A DNA stretch of 36,619 nt from JBHIFE01 sp046760985. Lineage in GTDB: Bacteria > Chloroflexota > Dehalococcoidia > Dehalococcoidales > RBG-16-60-22. Made by a program: the position numbers and the translations under genes. The notes under the pieces are model-generated. The model made no database searches, was not told the origin of the DNA, and saw only the letters and a list, made by a program, of their open reading frames with translations. The stretch spans positions 1 to 36,619 of the forward strand of contig JBHIFE010000001.1 of the NCBI GenBank assembly GCA_046760985.1, written 5' to 3'. How positions within the stretch are numbered: position 1 is the stretch's first letter; each line of letters begins with the position of its first letter. Below are positions 1 through 8,063 of this stretch, one piece after another.

Positions 1-294
1 TTGGTGGATTGAGGAGTCATAAATAATTTCGAAGCCGTCGCCTTTTACCACAGTTGGTGGCGGTGGTGGCGGGCTTGGCGTGGGGACTGCAGGTGGAGTC
101 GGTGCTGGGCTAGGTGTTGGAGCAGGCGCTGGCACTGGGGGAGGTGGAGGAGACGGTCCTGGTACCGGAGCGGGAGACGGAACTGGCGTTGGAGGCGCTG
201 GGCTAGGTTCCGGGGCAGGTGGTGGCGGGGCGCAGCCAACCATAAACGCAAGTAATGCTAAAACAACAAGAATAGTGACCCCTTTCATTTTCAT
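1..294 (-). CDS. Proline-rich lipoprotein, N-terminal part (runs off the window)
   Basis: The minus strand is open from an ATG at 294 to the window edge (98 codons, no stop). It begins MKMKGVTILVVLALLAF, a positively charged start plus hydrophobic core, followed by a lipobox (MVGC, Cys21), so the product should be a lipid-anchored envelope protein. Residues about 22-80 are an almost pure Pro/Ala/Ser/Thr/Val linker, and sequence of normal composition resumes only at the edge (VVKGDGFEII). The linker would hold a C-terminal domain away from the membrane, but that domain lies outside the window, so the function is unknown. The GC-rich repeat also gives open frames on the other strand and in other frames (45-304), which I regard as shadows. 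A weak Shine-Dalgarno (AGGATGAG) precedes the ATG. Confidence 0.8.
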   Translation of the reverse strand, partial: MKMKGVTILVVLALLAFMVGCAPPPPAPEPSPAPPTPVPSPAPVPGPSPPPPPVPAPAPTPSPAPTPPAVPTPSPPPPPPTVVKGDGFEIIYDSSIHQ

Positions 295-401
295 CTCATC
301 CTAACGCCTAATATTATGCTTTCTTTACATTCTTATGATAATGCAAATCACCGACGGTAGCGGGCAGGCATCTCCCCGGCAACGGAGAGTGGACTGCACC
401 C

Positions 402-875
402 CTATGATTGGACAGGTAAGGTTAGGAGAGTCTGGGTGACACGGCTACGATTCCGTTTTCCCCATTGGAAATAGCGGTCACCACGAAGAGGCGCAAAGAA
501 GGACTCCGCTCGTTCAGCATTCGCTTGTGATATCTCCAAGTTAACCTCGGCATGTATCTTTTGCTCACCTTCAATTGAGACCAAGTCTAGACGATCCCAT
601 TCAGGACCATTAGTAAAAAATGCTGTTCGCAGAGTAGGATAAAAAGGCAGTCGTTTCCGGAACGCTTCTTGCTCTTCTTTCGTGGAACGATGGTAAGGGG
701 CTTTCGTTTCTACTGTGACGGCAGGATGGTCAAACTCATCAAGAAGCAGAATATCAAATCTCTCCCCAGTTTTGATACTCTCATCGGGCCATCCAAGTAC
801 CTCAACCAATAGTCGCCCCGAGACCTCGGCAATGTTCTACTCCCTTTTATCACGAAGGATTCCAGCCTCGTTCAT
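402..875 (-). pseudogene. Remnant of a restriction-type nuclease N-terminal domain (HsdR_N/type IIG-like), interrupted by TAG
   Basis: From 809 down to 402 the minus strand encodes a PD-(D/E)xK-like core: GERFDILLLDE, then a strand ending VETKAPYH, then RLPFYPTLRTAFFTNGPEWDRL, which resembles the N-terminal domain of type I HsdR and type IIG restriction-modification proteins. The same frame continues upstream as MNEAGILRDKRE from an ATG at 875, is broken by a TAG at 837-839, and resumes as NIAEVSGRLLVEVLGWPDE with no shift of frame. This fits one gene with a nonsense mutation. It is also far too short: family members carry a helicase or methylase after this domain, whereas this one stops at 402. 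A TTG restart at 809 is possible. Nothing recognisable follows upstream between 876 and 1134. The family call is from motif memory only. Confidence 0.6.
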
Positions 876-1134
876 CGTCCCTTCAAGGCAATGGTAGCAC
901 GTGTATTGGGAGCAATCAACAAAACATCGAAAGGTTACCCGATGGGATGCACGATACGGTGACATTACTAGTTCCCCTTGCACCCTATGCACTTTATTGC
1001 TACAATTATCTTCGATGAGAGCTAGGGATCTAGACGGTCAGATTAAAAGCCAGCTCAAAAGTTCTGCCTATTGTCACCCCAGCTCCACCAAGTTTAGCTA
1101 TATTGCTACTTAAGAGCATCCCCGGTCAGCTTCT

Positions 1135-1353
1135 CTACCTTCTCCTTCTCCGCGCCAGGCCTTGTCCCACAAAGAAAGAGAGCACCCCGCCAACGAAGAG
1201 GAAGCCCAGCACAACTAGTTGGAGGTTGCCAACGAAGCTGCAGGCAATGGGTATAACATATAGAATGAGCGCAGCCACAACCACGCTGAAAACTGCCAAG
1301 AAGGCTCCCCCGATGCGCAGTATACTGATATACGAAGGTCTCTGCGTAACCAT
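1135..1353 (-). CDS. Small two-helix membrane protein at the end of the bc/NrfD operon
   Basis: This 72-residue product has two hydrophobic segments (about residues 12-34 and 40-64) and ends in a basic tail (LARRRRR), the layout of a small inner-membrane protein with its tail in the cytoplasm. An excellent ribosome binding site (AAAGGAGGATTGAGC) lies directly before the ATG at 1353, which argues that it is a real gene and that the longer overlapping frame 1106-1360 is not. It is the last gene of the minus-strand respiratory operon, 43 bp after the NrfD-like gene, so it may be a small accessory subunit of that membrane complex. I do not recognise a family. Confidence 0.65.
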   Translation of the reverse strand: MVTQRPSYISILRIGGAFLAVFSVVVAALILYVIPIACSFVGNLQLVVLGFLFVGGVLSFFVGQGLARRRRR

Positions 1354-1396
1354 TGCTCAATCCTCCTTTGCGCTTTTCTTTACTTAAGGTTTCCCT

Positions 1397-2569
1397 TTAA
1401 AAGCCTAACCTTTTCCGCTCCGTTAGCTTAACCTCCTCCTGCCAGGGAGGAATTAAATAGACCAGCACGGCAAAAATCACCAGCGGCATTAGCAGTAACA
1501 CTATGACTACAATTATGCCGTTTAGCCCCAGCAGGGGTGGCGTATAACTAGTGAACCCCCTGAGACTTTTGGAAATTAACTGCCCCCCGATGACCACGTT
1601 CCAGCGCATGGCCAAGACTCCAATGAGAGCAAAACTGGCCGTTAGCGCTCTTATCGGCATCTTGATGTCTTCGCCGAGTCTGCTTAATTCAACGAACCCC
1701 AAAACGAATAACGGCAACACCGAGCCCAGGATAAACTGGACGCCAAAATAGCTGAAGGCAATCTTTTCGGTGATCAGCCGGGAGATGATTCCCCAGCTCT
1801 CTTCGGCCTCATAGAACATGGAGAAGACTTCCAGACCTTCCAAAACTACATTCACGCTTAAGAACCCCCCTAACCACAGAGCCAAGGAATGTAAGCAGGC
1901 GTGGTCCAGGGGTGCTCGTCTGATTTTGGCCACGGCGATGTACATCACAATCAGCAGGGCTATGCCCGAAACTATGGCTGACGTCAGGAAGATGATGGGC
2001 ATAAGTGGTGTTGACCACCAGGGATTAGCCTTAACCGCCCCGAAGATAAAGCCAACATAACCGTGAAGGAGAAAGGCAGCCGGGATGCCAATAAAGGCCA
2101 GTACTTTAATTAGCTTCTTATCAATGGCCACGGATTCTTCTGAAGTATCATAGACGCCCAAGGCTAACACGGAGTAAATGGTTTTCTTGGTGCCTTCGCT
2201 CGATTTGGCGTATCTCACGATGTTTGGCCTAAAAATGAGCCAGACTTCTAGAAGTACCAGCAGCAGGTAGAAAAACCATATGTAGCCAAAAGCCGCCATG
2301 GCCGAGGTAAGATTCGGCGTCAGGAACATTTCCAGTGCTCTTTCGGGTCGTCCCAGATGGATAATTAACGGTAGGGGTGTAATCACCAGAAAAGCCAACG
2401 CCACAACCAGGGAAAAGCGGGCCACCGGCTTAAGTACCTTTAGCCCGAACACGTGGTGAAGTGATGAGACAACAAAGGCACCAGCCACCAGTCCGGTGAT
2501 AAAGGGGTAAATAAAAATGAGCAAATCCCACTGTATCACGGTTTCGTTAGGAAAGACGAATCCAGACAC
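1397..2569 (-). CDS. NrfD/PsrC-type quinol-interacting membrane subunit
   Basis: The 390-residue product is strongly hydrophobic, with about ten predicted helices. Its N-terminus (WDLLIFIYPFITGLVAGAFV) and the following RFSLVVALAFLVITPLPLIIHLGRPERA are typical of the NrfD/PsrC family, membrane subunits that exchange electrons between menaquinone and an outside Fe-S subunit. It starts with GTG at 2569, three bases after the stop of the ferredoxin gene, so the two are translated together. In this family the partner is exactly such a four-cluster ferredoxin (PsrB/NrfC type). No catalytic molybdopterin subunit is encoded next to it. Instead the module sits behind a Rieske/cytochrome b operon with a deca-heme cytochrome, which suggests that it exchanges electrons with the bc complex or the multiheme cytochrome. 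Confidence 0.9.
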   Translation of the reverse strand: MSGFVFPNETVIQWDLLIFIYPFITGLVAGAFVVSSLHHVFGLKVLKPVARFSLVVALAFLVITPLPLIIHLGRPERALEMFLTPNLTSAMAAFGYIWFFYLLLVLLEVWLIFRPNIVRYAKSSEGTKKTIYSVLALGVYDTSEESVAIDKKLIKVLAFIGIPAAFLLHGYVGFIFGAVKANPWWSTPLMPIIFLTSAIVSGIALLIVMYIAVAKIRRAPLDHACLHSLALWLGGFLSVNVVLEGLEVFSMFYEAEESWGIISRLITEKIAFSYFGVQFILGSVLPLFVLGFVELSRLGEDIKMPIRALTASFALIGVLAMRWNVVIGGQLISKSLRGFTSYTPPLLGLNGIIVVIVLLLMPLVIFAVLVYLIPPWQEEVKLTERKRLGF

Positions 2570-2572
2570 GGT

Positions 2573-3358
2573 TTAATGCACCCCCTTTTCGAAGCCAATG
2601 TAATAGACCTTCGGCTCGGTTCCCAAGTCCGGTTTCAAAACGTAGACGTGCCTCTCTCTAAGTATTTTGGTCACCTGCCCCTCAGGGTCATGCAGATCAC
2701 CAAAAACTCTTGCCCCTACCGGACACACTTCCATGCAGGCAGGGACCAGTCCATGGGTAATTCGGTGGTAACACCAGGTGCATTTATCGACCACCCCTTT
2801 CTCGGGGAGGAAAAATCTAGCCCCATAGGGGCATGCCTGAATGCAGTACCGGCAGCCAATGCAGCGGTCCTGGTCAATTAGGATAACACCGTCATCCGTC
2901 TGATAGGTGGCGCCAACCGGACAAACCGTGACGCACGGGGGATTATCGCACTGGTTGCATAGTTTGGGCACAAAAAAGCTTTTCCAGACCTCGAGACCCT
3001 GGTACTTAGCGGTGAATCCGTCTCGGCCGGCATTTGGAGAGTCCACGAAGATTTCCCCATCGGCAGTGATGACGTATCTCTCTACCCAGGTTCGGTTGTA
3101 TTCAGGCTTCCAGGGCACCTTGTTTTCTAACTTACAGGCGACGACGCACCTACCACAGCCGATGCATTTCTCGTTATCACAGACAAATCCCCAGTAATGT
3201 TTCTCCAAATCGTATTGGCTATAGTTCGCTGCTGCCGCCGGCTGGCTAAATTCGCCCTGCATAAACTGGCGCAGCAGAGGCGGCATGTTGTAAACAAGCA
3301 TCCCCCCCAGCAAACCCTTGGCCCCCATTTTGATAAAATCCCGTCGGGAAATCTTCAT
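2573..3358 (-). CDS. Tat-exported four-cluster [4Fe-4S] ferredoxin subunit (PsrB/NrfC/DmsB type)
   Basis: The product is 261 residues from the ATG at 3358, chosen because AAGGAG lies 8 bases upstream; a start at 3391 would run into the previous gene. The N-terminus is a twin-arginine signal (SRRDFIKMGAKG followed by a hydrophobic stretch), unusual for a ferredoxin subunit with no Tat-carrying catalytic partner, so this protein likely directs its own export. Four cysteine clusters follow: CIGCGRC..C, CNQC..PPC..C, CIGCRYC..C and CTWC..C..C, about 16 cysteines, as in PsrB/DmsB proteins that wire a membrane quinol site to a periplasmic partner. The stop overlaps the region just before the NrfD-like gene, indicating coupling. 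Confidence 0.9.
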   Translation of the reverse strand: MKISRRDFIKMGAKGLLGGMLVYNMPPLLRQFMQGEFSQPAAAANYSQYDLEKHYWGFVCDNEKCIGCGRCVVACKLENKVPWKPEYNRTWVERYVITADGEIFVDSPNAGRDGFTAKYQGLEVWKSFFVPKLCNQCDNPPCVTVCPVGATYQTDDGVILIDQDRCIGCRYCIQACPYGARFFLPEKGVVDKCTWCYHRITHGLVPACMEVCPVGARVFGDLHDPEGQVTKILRERHVYVLKPDLGTEPKVYYIGFEKGVH

Positions 3359-3360
3359 TT

Positions 3361-4305
3361 CTAACGCTCTCCTTGCCCAGTCCGATGACAATTCAAGCAG
3401 ACGTCGCTAGTGAGCCCAGCATGCTCGACAGAAACGGCAATGGCGCCACTGGCATGGCACATCAGGCAGTCATCGTGTCCTTCCAGGGCGTGTGGTATTA
3501 TGGGCGGTGCACTGACGGGCGCGGGAGTTGGTAGTAGTGCCGATGCCGAGGTTGATGCTTCGGCTAGCTGATGGCAGGTGGTGCAAGTAATGCTGGTGCG
3601 CCCGACGTGGTCTTCCGGGACAGGCTTGATGGCACCGGTATTATGGCACGTCAGGCAATCGGTGCGCCCCTCTAAGGTATGTGGAATTCGAGGTAGTGTT
3701 GCTCCTCTGAATTCCTTGGGACCGTGGCACGACAGACACTTAGTGCGTCCCTCTAGGGTATGGGGAATCTCAGGGGGCGGTTCAGTCCAAGGCTCATGAG
3801 GCCCATGGCACAACTGGCATTCAGTGCGTCCCTCTAATGTATGTGGCACCTGGGGTGGCATCCCGGCTCTGGGTTCATGCGGGTCATGGCAGGTAACACA
3901 CTCGGCATTTCCCCCCATCTCTTCTATATCCACCTGGGGGAAGTTGCTAGGCCGGGAAACAAGCTTGGCATGGCATAATCCGCAGAGCTCTCTCGAGGTA
4001 TTCAGGGCAAGAGGTGCTCCAGTTTTGGCATGGGTCATTGCTGGGCCATGGCAATTCTCGCAGCTAATTGTCCGATGGTTGCCCTTCTCCCACATATCAT
4101 GTTTGTCTGGGTGGCAATCAACGCATACCGAGGAGCTGATATATTGGACGGGCAGGCTTGCCCACTGCTCCCGGTTCCCCTCGTTATCCCTGGGGCGAAA
4201 GCCGTATTCAGTAAGGAACTCGGGAGCCGGTATCACTCTCAGCCCAATGAAAATAAATATGAGTACCACTGATAATAATGCTCCGGCCCTTTTCAAATGG
4301 ATCAT
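3361..4305 (-). CDS. Deca-heme c-type cytochrome with tandem heme repeats
   Basis: The 314-residue protein starts with a hydrophobic signal/anchor (residues about 8-25) and contains ten CxxCH heme sites (CVDCH, CENCH, CGLCH, CVTCH, CQLCH, CLSCH, CLTCH, CTTCH, CLMCH, CLNCH). From about residue 150 it is built of a repeated unit of 25-45 residues with the core PHTLEGR-x-x-C-x-x-CH; the unit recurs four times with little change, pointing to recent internal duplication. It would act outside the cytoplasmic membrane as an electron wire. Its stop is 2 bases before the ATG of the ferredoxin gene and it follows the cytochrome b/c fusion gene by 65 bp, so it is part of the same complex or its direct electron acceptor/donor. 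The terminal partner cannot be told from sequence. Confidence 0.92.
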   Translation of the reverse strand: MIHLKRAGALLSVVLIFIFIGLRVIPAPEFLTEYGFRPRDNEGNREQWASLPVQYISSSVCVDCHPDKHDMWEKGNHRTISCENCHGPAMTHAKTGAPLALNTSRELCGLCHAKLVSRPSNFPQVDIEEMGGNAECVTCHDPHEPRAGMPPQVPHTLEGRTECQLCHGPHEPWTEPPPEIPHTLEGRTKCLSCHGPKEFRGATLPRIPHTLEGRTDCLTCHNTGAIKPVPEDHVGRTSITCTTCHQLAEASTSASALLPTPAPVSAPPIIPHALEGHDDCLMCHASGAIAVSVEHAGLTSDVCLNCHRTGQGER

Positions 4306-4370
4306 TTTTGGTCTTTCCCCACCACTGCTTTGTAGTTAAAACTTACCCTGTTCATATCCTTTTACTCAGT

Positions 4371-5249
4371 TTAGTGGCAGTTCAGGCACAAATCGTTACC
4401 GCGGCCACTGTGATCAGAAGGAACCTTGGGCACGCCCCCGATGCCAGTTTCATGACAAAGCAAACAGGAGAGGCGTCCCTCTAGGGAATGCGGCACCTGA
4501 GGAGGGGTGGTTGGCGCCGGTGGCGCTGGTGCTGCTTCCTCGGGGGTCTGGGGTACCTCGGCTGAGGTTTTCTTCAGAGTTGTGAGATACAGCGAGATGC
4601 TCTCTATTTCCTCGTGAGTCAATGCCCCTAGGTAACCGGGCATGGCTGAGTTTGGATTAATCACCAGAGGGTCTTCCAAGTATTTGTGAATCCAGCTCAG
4701 GGTTCGCCGCTCCGTCAGCCCGGCAAGGTCAGGACCAATGGTTCCGCCTACTCCATTTATGGCATGGCAACTGGCGCAATCCTGCTCATGATATAATTTG
4801 TCCCCTAATTCAATATAGGCGGAGCGGGAAGACATTGAGGGTGGTGCTGCAGCTATCCCCTGAACGGTCAAAAAAATGATGGTCGCGATGACAAAAAGAC
4901 CAATCCCGGAGGCTAACGGTCGCCGGAAGGGTCTCATTATCGGACTTCGGTCAAAAAAGGGTAATAAAAGTAAGGCTAGGATGGCTAATGCCGGCACAAT
5001 AACGGCACCAACAAACTCCAGTTCGCCGGGGAAGAATTCGAGTAGTTTGAAGAGGAACAGAAAGTACCATTCCGGTCGGGGGATGTAGCTTGTGTCCATT
5101 GGTCGGGCTACGCTTTCATGTGCTGGCGGGAAAAACACAACTATTAGCACCAGCACCAGGAAAACTACAAGCATCACTATTGCCCCCATAAAGGCATGGT
5201 CGGGCCAGAATGTCTCACGCTTCTCTTGGGGTTTACGTCTTTCTAGCAC
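4371..5249 (-). CDS. Cytochrome b6f-type subunit IV fused to a tri-heme cytochrome c
   Basis: I place the start at a GTG (5249) preceded by AAAGGGAGGGG; a longer frame would overlap cytochrome b. Residues about 17-135 hold three membrane helices and the PRPEWYFLFLFKLL segment, the PEWY motif of the quinol-oxidising (Qo) site. After the third helix comes a cytochrome c domain with CASCH and a likely Met ligand in SAMPGYLG, then a Pro/Ala linker and a further PHSLEGR-type module with CLLCH and CLNCH, giving three hemes and 292 residues. Subunit IV-cytochrome c fusions are known in bc complexes of Gram-positive bacteria; the extra di-heme tail is unusual and matches the repeat of the adjacent deca-heme gene. 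The protein would pass electrons from the Rieske/b core to the multiheme cytochrome. Confidence 0.92.
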   Translation of the reverse strand: MLERRKPQEKRETFWPDHAFMGAIVMLVVFLVLVLIVVFFPPAHESVARPMDTSYIPRPEWYFLFLFKLLEFFPGELEFVGAVIVPALAILALLLLPFFDRSPIMRPFRRPLASGIGLFVIATIIFLTVQGIAAAPPSMSSRSAYIELGDKLYHEQDCASCHAINGVGGTIGPDLAGLTERRTLSWIHKYLEDPLVINPNSAMPGYLGALTHEEIESISLYLTTLKKTSAEVPQTPEEAAPAPPAPTTPPQVPHSLEGRLSCLLCHETGIGGVPKVPSDHSGRGNDLCLNCH

Positions 5250-5274
5250 CTTTTCCCCTCCCTTTGGCTTATCT

Positions 5275-5946
5275 TCACAAGGGACGAGAGATTCCTTGCC
5301 TTCGCACCATAAAGAAGTGCAAACCAAGTAAGAACAGGAGTATCGCCGGCAAAAACCCGATATGGATGGCATAGAAGCGAACTAAAGTCACAGCACCAAC
5401 CTCAGCTCCTCCCCTCACCAGCTTAAGGAGATAGTCGCCAATGAAAGGCACCAAGCTAATCATGCTGGTACCTACCGAGGTTGCCCAGTAGGACCTTTGA
5501 TTCCACGGGAGAAGGTAACCGGTGAAACTGAAACCCAGGACGATTAAAAGAAGCAGCACGCCAACCACCCAGTTCAACTCTCTTGGATTCTTGTATGCTC
5601 CGTGAAAGTAGACACGCAGTGTGTGGAGCACCACCATGACTATTATGGCACTGGCACCCCAGTAGTGAATGCCACGGACCAACCAACCCAAAGTAACATT
5701 ATTCATTATGTATTGTACCGAGTCATAGGCATGGTCGGGGGAGGGGACATAATAGATAATCAGAAAAAGTCCGGTCAGGAACATCAGCAGGATGATGAAA
5801 GCAGCGATGCCGCCAAAGCAATAAACGAAGGCACTAGGGTGCTTGAGGGGATTCGCATGCTCCGGTACCGGATGGTCTAACTGGTTATCAATCGCCTTCT
5901 TGATATTGAGGCGTTTATCTATTACATCGTAGATTCGTCCTAGCAC
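5275..5946 (-). CDS. petB: Cytochrome b6-type subunit of a quinol-oxidising bc complex
   Basis: The 223-residue protein has four helices and the two His pairs for hemes bL and bH: GIHYW..LHTL with 13 residues between, and AIHIG..GLHFF with 14 between, the latter being the b6-type spacing. FTGYLLPWNQ is the conserved Qo loop. Cys43 in VYCFGG corresponds to the cysteine that in b6-type proteins covalently holds the additional heme ci/cn, so a third heme is likely. The short b6 plus separate subunit IV arrangement is that of split cytochrome b. The start is GTG at 5946 with GAAAGAGGG upstream. It lies 20 bp after the Rieske gene and 25 bp before the subunit IV fusion. It should be an integral membrane protein oxidising menaquinol. 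Confidence 0.95.
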   Translation of the reverse strand: MLGRIYDVIDKRLNIKKAIDNQLDHPVPEHANPLKHPSAFVYCFGGIAAFIILLMFLTGLFLIIYYVPSPDHAYDSVQYIMNNVTLGWLVRGIHYWGASAIIVMVVLHTLRVYFHGAYKNPRELNWVVGVLLLLIVLGFSFTGYLLPWNQRSYWATSVGTSMISLVPFIGDYLLKLVRGGAEVGAVTLVRFYAIHIGFLPAILLFLLGLHFFMVRRQGISRPL

Positions 5947-5966
5947 TTGCCCTCTTTCCCATAAAC

Positions 5967-6587
5967 TTAGAGTTCAATCTTCTCGGCGATACCGGCTCGG
6001 AAATCCTTATAGATGGTGAAAAGTTTGCCATCTTCTACTTTCACAGAAAGGGTATCCAGGGGGCGGGGTGGCGGACCACCCAGCACCGTGCCATCAATGT
6101 CAAATATGCCATCATGGCACGGGCAAAAGAAGTGGTCTTTATCAGGCATGGCTGAGCCATAGGCGGTTTGATGTGGTTCTCCTTTCAGTTTCCAGCTGTA
6201 AGCGCAACTCAGATGAGTGCACCTTGGGTTAAACACGGTGAAGTTCTCCTCATCTTGCTTTACCACCCAAACTGCTCTGGGCGCTGTTTCCATAACCCAG
6301 CCATCTATTTTGGCGGTGGTCCACTGCACCATGGTTGGTCGCCCCACCTCAAAATCCTCTATCTTGCCCAACTCTACCCACCCCGACCATCCCCTTTTTT
6401 TGTGTAAGACTGGTGAAATTAGGCTCCCGATAAGGGGAATCCCCATCAAAGCGGTAATCACCGCTCCTATCCCAATAGTTGCATAGCCCAAGAATCTTCT
6501 TCTGGATATAGGTTCACCTTCAAATTTGGATTTAGGTTTAGCTTCCCCCCTTGATAAAGATTTATCTTTCCAATCAAAGCTCACCAC
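5967..6587 (-). CDS. Rieske [2Fe-2S] protein
   Basis: The 206-residue protein starts at a GTG (6587; a second GTG follows at once) with GAGGT upstream. A twin-arginine-like segment (SRRRFLGYATIG) and one membrane helix (about residues 35-58) give the usual membrane-anchored Rieske topology. The cluster motifs are CTHLSC and CPCHDGIFD, with the GGPPPRPL proline loop after them. The distance between the two motifs is about 33 residues and contains an insertion (GEPHQTAYGSAMPDKDH). It transfers electrons from menaquinol to the cytochrome c domain encoded two genes later. This is the second gene of the operon, between slipin and cytochrome b. Confidence 0.95.
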   Translation of the reverse strand: MVSFDWKDKSLSRGEAKPKSKFEGEPISRRRFLGYATIGIGAVITALMGIPLIGSLISPVLHKKRGWSGWVELGKIEDFEVGRPTMVQWTTAKIDGWVMETAPRAVWVVKQDEENFTVFNPRCTHLSCAYSWKLKGEPHQTAYGSAMPDKDHFFCPCHDGIFDIDGTVLGGPPPRPLDTLSVKVEDGKLFTIYKDFRAGIAEKIEL

Positions 6588-6640
6588 TTGCTACCTCGCA
6601 TCGTCATAGTTCACCTTGCTAAGATTGCTTTGGTTCCCGT

Positions 6641-7402
6641 CTACTCTTTGGACGGGGTTGCCCTGTTGGACAAGGCGCCAAGGATATCCACTGTCAGCGG
6701 AATGACGGTGCTATTTCTCTCGCCGGCCATCTCGACCAAGGTTTGGAGGTAGCGTAGCTGCAATGCTATCGGCTGCGTTTGGATAATCTTAGCCGCTTCC
6801 GCTAAGGTTTCCGCAGCTAGCCGTTCACCTTGGGCATGGATAACTTTGCCTCGCTTTTCCCGCTCTGCCTCAGCCTGCCGGGCCATCGCCCGCTGCATCG
6901 CCTCGGGAAGGAGAACATCCTTAACCTCCACCAGCGTGGCACTGACCCCCCATGGCTCCTCACTTTCTTTGTCAATAATCTGCCGCAGTCTCAAGTTTAT
7001 CTGGTCACGGTGGGCAAGCAGTTCGTCCAGCTCTGACTGTCCCAGAACGCTCCTGAGGGTGGTTAGGGCGAGCTGAATGATAGCTTCTCGGTAGTTCTCA
7101 ACATTAATCGCCGCTTTCACTGGGTCAACCACCATAAAGTAGACCACGGCATCGACCTTGACGGTTACATTGTCCCTGGTTATCACCTCTTGCGGTTCCA
7201 GGACATAGGGGACAATACGGAGGCTAATCTTGGTCATGCGGTCAACAAAGGGGATAATCACGTTGAAGCCGGGGTTCCTGACTCCGACCAGTCGCCCGAA
7301 GCGAAGCACCACCCCGCGCTCATACTGTTTCACAATCTTGATAGCCGCCGCCAGTATCACCAATGCAGCTACAATGATAAGAAAGATAATCCACGCATTC
7401 AT
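6641..7402 (-). CDS. Slipin/stomatin-like SPFH membrane protein
   Basis: The start is ATG at 7402, eight bases after AGGAGG; an upstream TTG frame at 7408 has no ribosome binding site. The 253-residue protein has one N-terminal membrane helix (about residues 3-22), then the SPFH/band 7 domain (YERGVVLRFGRL, NPGFNVIIPFVD, EVITRDNVTVKVDAVVYF) and an Ala/Glu-rich coiled coil (AMARQAEAEREKRGKVIHAQGE). Such proteins form oligomeric membrane scaffolds and often associate with proteases or membrane complexes; no NfeD partner is visible here. Its place 53 bp upstream of the Rieske gene suggests a role in assembly or placement of the respiratory complex, which is an inference from context. Confidence 0.9.
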   Translation of the reverse strand: MNAWIIFLIIVAALVILAAAIKIVKQYERGVVLRFGRLVGVRNPGFNVIIPFVDRMTKISLRIVPYVLEPQEVITRDNVTVKVDAVVYFMVVDPVKAAINVENYREAIIQLALTTLRSVLGQSELDELLAHRDQINLRLRQIIDKESEEPWGVSATLVEVKDVLLPEAMQRAMARQAEAEREKRGKVIHAQGERLAAETLAEAAKIIQTQPIALQLRYLQTLVEMAGERNSTVIPLTVDILGALSNRATPSKE

Positions 7403-7514
7403 ACTCAATTCCTCCTTTTTGTTTTTAACCTGATGTTTCTCTATTTATCACTTGGTGTCTCTCATGGGCACCTCCATCACGTAACTTGGCCAACCACGCC
7501 TTAATTGGCGCTCT

Positions 7515-7898
7515 TCAGCGGATAACCTTTCGCACCCGCATCAGTAGGTCACGCATATCAAAGGGTTTTTGAATATAGTCATCAGGCTTGAGCTTCTCTA
7601 TCAAAGCTACGTCCGGCGGTTCCACCGTGACCACAATTACCGGTATGTGACGCAGCGGTTCGGTCAGTCTGAGGAGGCTCAGGATACCCCAGCCGTTGAA
7701 GTCGGGCAAGGTGAGGTCTAAAAGAATAAGGTCGACCTGCGTATCATGAATTATTCTGATGCAGTCAAAGCCACTGGCTGCTTCCACAACCCGAATGTCT
7801 CCGCCTTCCAGATTGCGCCTGATCAGTTTGCTTATCTTCTGGTCGTCATCAACGACCAGAACTGAGAGACGCTTTACACCTTGAAACTTGGCTGGCAT
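7515..7898 (-). CDS. Single-domain response regulator (receiver only)
   Basis: The 127-residue protein is one receiver domain. The acidic pair is VVDDD (residues 16-19), the phospho-acceptor Asp61 lies in LLLDLTLPDFNGW, the switch Thr in VVTVEP, and the conserved Lys in YIQKPF. There is no output domain, so it would work by protein contact or as a phosphate shuttle. It has its own ribosome binding site (AAGGTGAG) and sits between the terminator of the kinase/regulator operon and the respiratory operon, 112 bp upstream of the slipin gene. Its partner kinase is plausibly the heme-containing kinase encoded at 8785-11133. Confidence 0.9.
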   Translation of the reverse strand: MPAKFQGVKRLSVLVVDDDQKISKLIRRNLEGGDIRVVEAASGFDCIRIIHDTQVDLILLDLTLPDFNGWGILSLLRLTEPLRHIPVIVVTVEPPDVALIEKLKPDDYIQKPFDMRDLLMRVRKVIR

Positions 7899-8003
7899 AT
7901 CTCACCTTGATTTCCTGTGGATTCTACTTGCTCGGAAATGAAAAAAACATAAAATATAGGGCACAAAAAGTGAAAAATTCGTGAAAAATCTCAGGCAAAC
8001 GGG

Positions 8004-8037
8004 CAAATAAAAAGCGCCTCCTTACTAATGGAGGCAC
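8004..8037 (-). terminator. Rho-independent terminator after the kinase/regulator operon
   Basis: On the minus strand GTGCCTCC pairs with GGAGGCGC (8-bp stem with one G-T pair, 8-base loop) and is followed by CTTTTTATTT. It lies 27 bases after the stop of the response regulator gene at 8064, so it ends the 11133-8064 transcript and separates it from the receiver gene. Confidence 0.8.
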
Positions 8038-8063
8038 CTTTCTAAAAGGCGGCTGGCGGAACT

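Noticed and set aside
80..304. Glycine-rich plus-strand frame over the proline-rich lipoprotein
   Set aside because: It is the mirror of the Pro-rich linker; the minus strand has a lipobox, signal core and start, so the plus frame is a shadow.
876..1134. Continuation of the broken nuclease gene upstream of 875
   Set aside because: The frame stays open for a short distance but shows no family similarity, and neighbouring frames contain stops, so I did not extend the pseudogene.
1106..1360. Longer minus-strand frame overlapping the small two-helix protein
   Set aside because: The membrane protein frame has the strong AAAGGAGG site and a coherent two-helix pattern; the other frame has neither.
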